Assembly: GCA_964533785.1 (NCBI GenBank)
Contig: CAZHNG010000161.1
Location: 1-14,829, forward strand
Direction of reading: 5' to 3'
Source: JANQRV01 sp964533785
Lineage (GTDB): Bacteria; Bacteroidota; Bacteroidia; Chitinophagales; Saprospiraceae
DNA: 14,829 nt
Positions 1 through 5,068 of the stretch are shown here, one piece after another. Within the stretch, counting starts at the first letter, position 1. Every line of letters begins with the position of its first letter. The notes beneath the pieces are model-generated. The model was not told the origin of the DNA and searched no databases. It worked only from the letters and a program-made list of their open reading frames with translations. The position numbers were made by a program, and so were the translations under genes.

Positions 1-90
1 AACAATGAACAATGAGCGATGAGCAATGAACAATGAGCAATGAGCAATGGCATTCATTGCTCATTGTTTTTATTGCTCATTGCTCATTGA
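1..90. repeat. Heptamer repeat array forming an inverted repeat
   Basis: Reiterated seven-base units (AATGAGC and close variants) run through 1-49. The complementary form (GCTCATT) runs through 53-89. CAATGAGCAATGAGCAAT at 31-48 is a perfect 18-bp inverted repeat of 72-89, with a 23-base spacer that holds one more complementary unit (GCTCATTG, 59-66). It begins at the window edge, so its full length is unknown, and it ends 8 bases beyond the stop codon of the channel gene at 98. A transcript leaving that gene could fold it into a long hairpin, so it may serve as a 3' end or terminator. The function is an inference. Confidence 0.75.
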
Positions 91-97
91 ATAGTGA

Positions 98-913
98 CTA
101 TTGCCCGATCATATGCACATCCACTTGCGGGAATGGGATATTTACACCTTCAGCATCAAAGGCTTTTTTAACATGCTCTAACATGTAGAAACGGGTGTCC
201 CAATAATGCTCGCTTTTACAGAAAGGGCGGGTAGCCAGGTTAATGGAGCTATCGGCGTGTTCCGCTACGACTACCGGTTGTGGTGGGTCATCCAACACCC
301 AGGGGCACTCCTTTCCGACTCTGAGGATAATATCTTTGGCCTTGTCAATACTATCACCGTATCCAATACCGAATGTTAATTCCACACCTATGATCTCCTG
401 GCCGGAAATGTTGGTGATGACATTGCTGGTCACTACACCATTTGGAACGATGATCTTTTTGTTATCCAGTGTAATCAGAATGGTATTGAATACCTGGATT
501 TCTCTCACCGTACCGGTGTTACCACCGCCAATCTCTACGAGATCACCAACTTTGTAAGGCTTGAAAATTAACAAGAGCACACCGCTGGCAAAATGTCCAA
601 GGCTACCCTGTAATGCCATACCAATGGCAAAGGCGAGTGCACCAAAAATGGCGATGAAGGAAGTGGTCTCAATACCAAACATACCGGCTACCGCAAGTAA
701 TACCATTACTTTTAAACCTACGCTAACCAATGAGGTTAAGAAAGGAACGATCGTCGGGTCAAAACTAGCCCGGTTCATGGCCCGCTTCACCACATTCGTT
801 ATTCTTCCCACAATCCAAAAACCAATGATGAGGGTGAGTATTGCTCCTATGACCATCGGAGCGTAAGTCGTAACCTGTGTTCCCAAGGCTTCTAGATCAA
901 AAAAGTTTTCCAT
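98..913 (-). CDS. MscS-family small mechanosensitive ion channel
   Basis: A 271-residue inner-membrane protein, close in length to the classical small MscS channel (about 286). Members form heptameric pores that open under membrane tension and release osmolytes during hypo-osmotic shock. Visible features are three hydrophobic segments at about residues 17-38, 60-80 and 84-117. The third is the glycine/alanine-rich pore helix (FGALAFAIGMALQGSLGHFASG). It is followed by the MscS beta domain (KPYKVGDLVEIGG, then TVREIQVFNTILITLDNKKIIVPN) and a C-terminal alpha/beta part. There is no long N-terminal periplasmic extension. The start is the first ATG before a short AT-rich region shared with the divergent recX. 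The gene appears monocistronic. The family assignment is strong, but which paralogue it is cannot be told. Confidence 0.93.
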   Translation of the reverse strand: MENFFDLEALGTQVTTYAPMVIGAILTLIIGFWIVGRITNVVKRAMNRASFDPTIVPFLTSLVSVGLKVMVLLAVAGMFGIETTSFIAIFGALAFAIGMALQGSLGHFASGVLLLIFKPYKVGDLVEIGGGNTGTVREIQVFNTILITLDNKKIIVPNGVVTSNVITNISGQEIIGVELTFGIGYGDSIDKAKDIILRVGKECPWVLDDPPQPVVVAEHADSSINLATRPFCKSEHYWDTRFYMLEHVKKAFDAEGVNIPFPQVDVHMIGQ

Positions 914-1043
914 TTCGTGTTTTTTCGTTAATTAATAAGGATTGCGCATTTTTGACGCAAAATAGTAAAAAAGGATACATATAATGTTTTACTAATTGTA
1001 TACTTTTCATTTATTATTGTAATTACAATGAATTGAGAGATGG
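914..1043. promoter_or_regulatory. Divergent AT-rich intergenic region with two palindromes
   Basis: This region must carry the promoters of both the channel gene (leftward) and recX (rightward). Two dyads can be seen. TTGCG at 942-946 is inverted at 956-960. A perfect 14-base palindrome, ATTGTAATTACAAT, lies at 1016-1029 and ends 14 bases before the recX start codon. Either could be an operator, but no known regulator is matched. No convincing full Bacteroidota promoter was found by eye. Confidence 0.3.
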
Positions 1044-1514
1044 ATGACTGACTGGACTAAACAAAAAATGGATGCCTGGCAACAAATGATGCGCTATTGT
1101 GCCTACCGTGAACGCTGTCACCAGGAAGTGCGGAGTAAGTTACTGGAAATTAAGGTTTACGGTGATGACCTGGAAGAGATCATCGCTCAACTGATAACGG
1201 ATAATTTTTTGAATGAAGAACGTTACGCCCGTTCCTTTGTAAGAGGAAAGTTTCGTATCAACAAGTGGGGAAGACATCAAATCGAACGAGCACTCCATGC
1301 AAAAAAAATATCTGCTTATTGTATTCGTAAAGGGTTCGAAGAAATAGACGAGGAGGAATACCACAACACCATTGAAAATCTGATCTTAAAAAAGAAAGAT
1401 CAACTGGCGGAAAACCACTCGTTTCTACTAAGGAAAAAAATAGCTGCCTTTCTCATCAATAAAGGTTATGAACCGGAGTTGATCTGGGAAAAATTACTCA
1501 AGATGATTGCTTAA
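1044..1514 (+). CDS. recX: RecX family regulatory protein
   Basis: A 156-residue protein, the usual size for RecX, which binds RecA filaments and limits RecA recombinase and coprotease activity in the cytoplasm. The family is recognised from its helical three-repeat layout. The key stretches are YCAYRERCHQEVRSKL (about 18-33), LITDNFLNEERYARSFVRGK (about 46-65) with the conserved N-[FY]-[LI]-[ND]-[DE]-x-R-[FY]-A pattern, and KWGRHQIERAL (about 69-80). The third repeat is at about residues 122-150. ATG at 1044 is the natural start and follows GAGAGATGG, a possible weak ribosome site. recA is not in the window. The gene converges on nadB and seems to be transcribed alone. Confidence 0.93.
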   Translation: MTDWTKQKMDAWQQMMRYCAYRERCHQEVRSKLLEIKVYGDDLEEIIAQLITDNFLNEERYARSFVRGKFRINKWGRHQIERALHAKKISAYCIRKGFEEIDEEEYHNTIENLILKKKDQLAENHSFLLRKKIAAFLINKGYEPELIWEKLLKMIA

Positions 1515-1786
1515 ACCTATGTCCATTTTTTAAGTGCGGATTGTATTTTTTCGAGACTGCGTCTTTCAATCTTTTGAAACCCGGCTGCTTGCGAGAGGCT
1601 CAGTCTCGATGCACAACAACTTGCCAAACGCTATTTGGTCGCAAGTCGAATGCTTGCCGGTGTTGACCTCTTAACTTGGGGCAATTTCAATCACGACTAA
1701 GAACGTGAAGTTCTTTTTACTTAGCGTTTCTTCAGCGGTGAGTAAAAAGCTTTGCCCCCAAGTTTATCCGGCAGTACATCTGTGCT
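1515..1786. other. Intergenic region between convergent recX and nadB
   Basis: Besides repeat copy A (listed separately), a perfect 9-bp inverted repeat, TCGAGACTG, lies at 1551-1559 with its complement at 1601-1609. A smaller dyad, GCAAG/GCTTGC, lies at about 1641-1657. Such dyads between convergent genes may stop transcription from both sides, but neither has a clear T tract. A 21-codon ORF at 1609-1674 has no support as a gene. Confidence 0.45.
1658..1780. repeat. Dispersed hairpin-like repeat, copy A
   Basis: This copy aligns in the same orientation with 4896-5033. Shared blocks are GTGTTGACCT, GGGGCAATTTCAATCAC, TTTTTnCTTAGnGTTTCTTnA, GCGGTGAGTAAAAA, CCCCAAGTTT and CCGGCnGTACAT. The ends are inverted: AACTTGGGGCAA at 1673-1684 faces TTGCCCCCAAGTT at 1752-1764, so it can fold into one long imperfect hairpin. 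No ORF is present. It resembles a non-autonomous, MITE-like or REP-like intergenic element. Outer boundaries are approximate. Confidence 0.7.
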
Positions 1787-3388
1787 CTACAAAATGGAGG
1801 CTTGAATAAACGGCTTTTTTTCCGAATAGTCAGTAGTGTAGTGCAAACCTCTGCTTTCTCTGCGCATGCTCGCCGAACGTGAGATCAAATAACCGATGGT
1901 GATCAGGTTTCTCAATTCACAAAGTTGGGGAGACAGGCTGGTCGTTTCGTACAAAGCTTCTGTTTCCGAATACAATAGATGCAGCCTGTCGGCAGCGCGC
2001 TTCAAACGTACATTGGAACGGACGATACCAACGTAGCTACTCATAATTTCTTTGAGTTCTTTAAGGCTTTGGGTGATCAACACCATCTCTTTGGGGTCAG
2101 TAGTGCCTTCAGCCTGCCAGTCTGGGATTCCCGGCTGAAAATCGTATTGATCAATTTGGTTTAATACATCATCTTTTATCCGGTGGGCAAATACGAGTGC
2201 TTCCAATAAGGAGTTCGAAGCTAATCGATTAGCACCGTGCAGCCCGGTATAAGTGCATTCGCCGCAGGCATACAAACGGTTTATAGAACTGCGGCCATAC
2301 TCATCGACCTGGACACCGCCGCAAATATAATGACAAGCCGGCACTACCGGTATCATATCTTGCGCCGGATCAACTCCTATACTTTTGCATTTTTGGTAGA
2401 TGGTTGGAAAATGATCGATGAATTTATTCATGTCGAGATGCCGGCAATCCAGGTACATACATTCCTCTCCGCTTTTTTTCATTTCGTTATCAATGGCCCG
2501 GGCCACGATGTCACGTGGCGCCAAAGACTTTCTTGGATCGTACCAGTGCATGAAGGGCTGTTCATTATGATCTTTTAAAATACCCCCAAATCCGCGTACT
2601 GCTTCGGATACCAAAAAAACAGGGTTTTCGTCGGCGGGGTTGTATAATGCTGTCGGGTGAAATTGAACAAACTCCATATTCTGTACAGCACCTTTAGCCC
2701 GGTAAGTCATTGCTATACCATCGCCACTAGCAATGACTGGGTTAGTTGTATTTTGGTATACCTGGCCGGCACCACCGGTAGCCAGTATTGTAACTTTAGC
2801 CAAAAGCGTTTCAATCTGGTTATTGCGTTTATTTAGAGCGTACACACCGTAGCATTCAATATCTGGCATCAGCCTTGTGACTGTATAACCCAAATGATGC
2901 TGCGTGATTAAATCAACTGCAAAATAATGTTCCAGTACCTTAATATTGGGAAAAGTATCTGCCTTTTCGATTAAAGTACGCTGTATTTCCCATCCGGTTA
3001 AGTCCTTATAATGTAAAATACGGTTCTCAGAATGACCGCCTTCTCTACCTAGATCATATTGCTCTGTTTTGTTTTTATCGAAACGGGCCCCCCAGCTAAT
3101 AATTTCTTTTACGCTGTCTGGCCCTTCTTTTACTACAAATTCTACGATTTCTTTTTCGCATAGACCATCGCCGGCATCTAAAGTATCAGCAATATGCTTT
3201 TCGAAAGAATCAATTTGGACATCCCATACTGCCGCTACCCCCCCTTGTGCATAGCGGGTATTGCTTTCGCCCTCATTGGTTTTGGTGAGTACGGTAATAG
3301 CTAGATCAGGATTGGCCTCCGCCAATTTTATGGCGGTTGTCAGCCCTGCTACGCCCGAACCAATGATTAGTACATCAGATTGCATCAT
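1787..3388 (-). CDS. nadB: L-aspartate oxidase (quinolinate synthesis)
   Basis: A 533-residue flavoprotein that oxidises L-aspartate to iminoaspartate, the first step of de novo NAD synthesis. NadA then condenses the product to quinolinate. The N-terminal FAD-binding glycine motif is DVLIIGSGVAGLTTAIKLAE (5-24), followed by SNTRYAQGGVAAV (42-54), the NadB version of the succinate dehydrogenase-type flavoprotein signature. Other family stretches are QFHPT (242-246), the catalytic-region APRD (290-293), HYICGGV (353-359) and GLHGANRLASNSLLEALVF (382-400). A C-terminal helical domain follows, with RSASMRRESRGLHYTTDYSE near the end. Length is normal. Two ATG codons are adjacent (3386-3388 and 3383-3385), so the start could shift by one residue. 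No nadA or nadC lies in the window. Confidence 0.97.
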   Translation of the reverse strand: MMQSDVLIIGSGVAGLTTAIKLAEANPDLAITVLTKTNEGESNTRYAQGGVAAVWDVQIDSFEKHIADTLDAGDGLCEKEIVEFVVKEGPDSVKEIISWGARFDKNKTEQYDLGREGGHSENRILHYKDLTGWEIQRTLIEKADTFPNIKVLEHYFAVDLITQHHLGYTVTRLMPDIECYGVYALNKRNNQIETLLAKVTILATGGAGQVYQNTTNPVIASGDGIAMTYRAKGAVQNMEFVQFHPTALYNPADENPVFLVSEAVRGFGGILKDHNEQPFMHWYDPRKSLAPRDIVARAIDNEMKKSGEECMYLDCRHLDMNKFIDHFPTIYQKCKSIGVDPAQDMIPVVPACHYICGGVQVDEYGRSSINRLYACGECTYTGLHGANRLASNSLLEALVFAHRIKDDVLNQIDQYDFQPGIPDWQAEGTTDPKEMVLITQSLKELKEIMSSYVGIVRSNVRLKRAADRLHLLYSETEALYETTSLSPQLCELRNLITIGYLISRSASMRRESRGLHYTTDYSEKKPFIQASIL

Positions 3389-3497
3389 AATTCTTTTTTA
3401 TTTTATTCTCGATTGAGACTCTCTCAAAGCTTACTTTTGATACGGTGTCAATCGAGGTTTAAAACCTGTCATCTTTACCTTTTGTTTTAGCATTAAT
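3389..3497. promoter_or_regulatory. Divergent nadB / glycosyltransferase intergenic region
   Basis: This 109-bp region carries both divergent promoters. CTCGATTGA at 3408-3416 is a perfect 9-bp inverted repeat of TCAATCGAG at 3448-3456, with centres 40 bases apart. That spacing would suit two operator half-sites or an RNA hairpin in the nadB leader. No known NAD-responsive operator is recognised. No clean promoter match was found, only a partial TAccTTTT near 3476. Confidence 0.3.
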
Positions 3498-4628
3498 ATG
3501 AAAATAGCCGTTAATACAAGGTTTTTACTGAAAAATAAATTGGAAGGCATAGGCTGGTATACCTATGAAATCCTGAAACGAATGGTCAAGGATCATCCGG
3601 ATGATGAATTTATTTTCTTTTTTGACCGTCCCTTTGATCCGGCTTTTCGCTTCGGCGAAAATGTACAGCCGGTGATATTGTTCCCATCTGCACGGCATCC
3701 TTTTTTATGGTGGTTTTGGTTTGAGATAAGTGTAGCGAATGCATTGAAAAAATATCAGCCAGATGTCTTTTTTTCGCCCGATGGTTTCTTGACGCTGAAA
3801 ACAAGTATTCCCACCGTTATGGTGACCCACGACGTTGCTTATTTGCATTATCCCGATCAAATACCTTCACTGGTTAAGCGTTACTACAACTCTTTTGTAC
3901 CGAAATTCTTACAAAAAGCCTCCAAAGTCATAACCGTATCCCATTTTTCAAAATCGGATATCGTTCAACACTATGCCATTGCCGAGGATCATATCAGGGT
4001 AATTTACAATGGATCCCGGGCACATTTTAAGCCCTTAAAAGCTGAAGCGATCAGGAAGGTTAGAGATCGATACAGCAACGGACAACCCTATTTCCTTTAC
4101 ATTGGCTCCATTCATCCCCGAAAAAATGTAGACCGTTTATTAGTAGCCTTTGAACAATTTAAAAAAGACACCAATAGTGAGGTTAAACTGCTGATAGCAG
4201 GTAGAATGGCCTGGCAATCATCACCAATAGGGCAGCTCTACAACAAAATGGCATACAAAGAAGAGGTTGTTTTCCTGGGGTATGTCGAAGACCGGAAATT
4301 AGCGGATATACTAGGTGCTGCATTAGCACTGACCTACGTTTCTCTTTTCGAAGGTTTTGGCTTACCGGTTGTAGAAGCCATGAATTGTAAAGTTCCCGTG
4401 ATTACTTCAGCGGATACGGTATTGTCGGAAATAGCTGGTGATGCCGCTTGTTTAGTAGATCCGATGAATGTAACTGAAATCGCCGCAGCTATGAAAAGTG
4501 TCGCCGTTGACGAGGAACTGCGTAAAAACCTTATTCAGCGAGGATGGAAACGGCGTACCCAATTTGACTGGGATATTGCAGCGAAAGAGGTTTATTACTA
4601 TTTGTCTAAATACAAACAATCAATATAG
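3498..4628 (+). CDS. Glycosyltransferase family 4 (GT-B) protein
   Basis: A 376-residue cytoplasmic or membrane-associated retaining glycosyltransferase with the two-Rossmann GT-B layout. It would transfer a sugar from a nucleotide-sugar donor to a polysaccharide, lipid or similar acceptor. The N-terminal domain begins with MKIAVNTRFLLKNKLEGIGWYT, typical of WbnK/mannosyltransferase-like members, and carries a VMVTHDVAYLHYP stretch (108-120). The C-terminal domain starts with FLYIGSIHPRKNVDRLL (199-215). It contains the donor-binding E-x7-E motif in FEGFGLPVVEAM (284-295; E285 and E293). Donor and acceptor cannot be told from sequence. It stands alone between nadB and the sulfur block, without other polysaccharide genes. 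The start is the first ATG after an AT-rich leader. Confidence 0.92.
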   Translation: MKIAVNTRFLLKNKLEGIGWYTYEILKRMVKDHPDDEFIFFFDRPFDPAFRFGENVQPVILFPSARHPFLWWFWFEISVANALKKYQPDVFFSPDGFLTLKTSIPTVMVTHDVAYLHYPDQIPSLVKRYYNSFVPKFLQKASKVITVSHFSKSDIVQHYAIAEDHIRVIYNGSRAHFKPLKAEAIRKVRDRYSNGQPYFLYIGSIHPRKNVDRLLVAFEQFKKDTNSEVKLLIAGRMAWQSSPIGQLYNKMAYKEEVVFLGYVEDRKLADILGAALALTYVSLFEGFGLPVVEAMNCKVPVITSADTVLSEIAGDAACLVDPMNVTEIAAAMKSVAVDEELRKNLIQRGWKRRTQFDWDIAAKEVYYYLSKYKQSI

Positions 4629-4705
4629 GTAAATAACAATGTTTTTTCATAATTTAAAAAAATCTTAAAAAGGCTTACGGGCTCGACTTTTATCCGTAAT
4701 GAAGT

Positions 4706-4713
4706 TATCATTG
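4706..4713 (+). promoter_or_regulatory. Weak candidate -7 element ahead of the cysteine leader ORF
   Basis: TATCATTG differs at one position from the Bacteroidota -7 pattern TAnnTTTG. It lies 26 bases before the leader ATG, a sensible distance. No matching TTTG is present 19-21 bases upstream, so support is weak. Confidence 0.2.
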
Positions 4714-4739
4714 TGTAAGAATTACAATAATTCAATTCA

Positions 4740-4796
4740 ATGAGAAATAATTTCCTAACCGTTTGTTGCTGCTGTTGCTGTTGTTGTTGGCCATAG
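4740..4796 (+). CDS. Poly-cysteine leader peptide (attenuator uORF)
   Basis: An ATG at 4740 opens an 18-codon ORF encoding MRNNFLTVCCCCCCCCWP and ending in TAG at 4794-4796. Codons 9-16 (4764-4787) are eight cysteine codons in a row, mixed TGT and TGC, so the run is not a simple triplet expansion. The ORF ends 36 bases before an intrinsic terminator (4833-4875) and lies ahead of genes that reduce sulfate for cysteine synthesis. A run of codons for the pathway's own end product before a terminator is the hallmark of ribosome-mediated attenuation, as in his, trp and leu leaders. When charged tRNA-Cys is scarce the ribosome should stall here and let transcription continue. The peptide itself probably has no other role. 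Translation and regulation are inferred, not shown. Confidence 0.85.
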   Translation: MRNNFLTVCCCCCCCCWP

Positions 4797-4820
4797 GAGT
4801 ATCCAAATTGCGGTTAGTGA
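4755..4820 (+). promoter_or_regulatory. Competing RNA helices of the cysteine attenuator
   Basis: CTAACCG at 4755-4761, inside the leader ORF just before the Cys codons, is perfectly complementary to CGGTTAG at 4811-4817. The second strand and its neighbours (4811-4820) can also pair, with bulges, with 4843-4857. That stretch is the loop and the start of the 3' arm of the terminator: AGTGA with TCACT, TT with AA, and CGG with CCG. A ribosome stalled on the first Cys codons would cover 4755-4761, free 4811-4820 and favour this antiterminator. A ribosome reaching the stop codon would let the 4755/4811 helix form and leave the terminator free. The pairings are visible; the switching is inference. 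Confidence 0.5.
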
Positions 4821-4832
4821 AAAAATAAATAG

Positions 4833-4875
4833 CCCATCTGGATCACTCTTAAGTCCGGATGGGTTTTTCTTTTTT
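4833..4875 (+). terminator. Intrinsic terminator of the cysteine attenuator
   Basis: CCCATCTGGA at 4833-4842 pairs with TCCGGATGGG at 4854-4863. This gives ten base pairs with one G-U and an 11-base loop. It is followed directly by TTTTTCTTTTTT (4864-4875). It lies between the poly-Cys ORF and the sulfite reductase gene, so it is placed to act as a regulated premature terminator. It could also simply end the glycosyltransferase transcript, though it lies more than 200 bases beyond that stop. Confidence 0.88.
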
Positions 4876-4895
4876 ATAAGGTGGTAGATTTAGCG

Positions 4896-5033
4896 GCGGA
4901 AGTGTGTTGACCTTTAAACTCAGGGGCAATTTCAATCACCGCTAGTAACACGAAGAGCACAAAGGCCTTTTTCTTAGTGTTTCTTTAGCGGTGAGTAAAA
5001 ACCTCTGACCCCAAGTTTTCCGGCGGTACATTT
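4896..5033. repeat. Dispersed hairpin-like repeat, copy B
   Basis: The second copy of the element at 1658-1780, in the same orientation, with a few short insertions. Here the inner dyad is perfect: TCACCGCTA at about 4936-4944 faces TAGCGGTGA at about 4986-4994. The outer ends (AAACTCAGGGGCAA and CTCTGACCCCAAGTTT) are imperfectly inverted. It sits between the attenuator terminator and the sulfite reductase start, so it would be part of the untranslated leader. It has no ORF. It may be a MITE-like insertion, which would explain the long distance from attenuator to gene. Confidence 0.7.
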
Positions 5034-5068
5034 AGCATCTAAAATCCTATGTCTAAAACAAAAAGGTC

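Noticed and set aside
1609..1674. 21-codon ORF in the recX-nadB gap
   Set aside because: No recognisable leader motif, no promoter, and it runs into the dispersed repeat.
4740..4796. Poly-Cys ORF as a metal-binding peptide or as a triplet-repeat expansion
   Set aside because: Position before a terminator and cysteine-pathway genes explains it better. The codons are mixed TGT and TGC rather than a uniform expansion.
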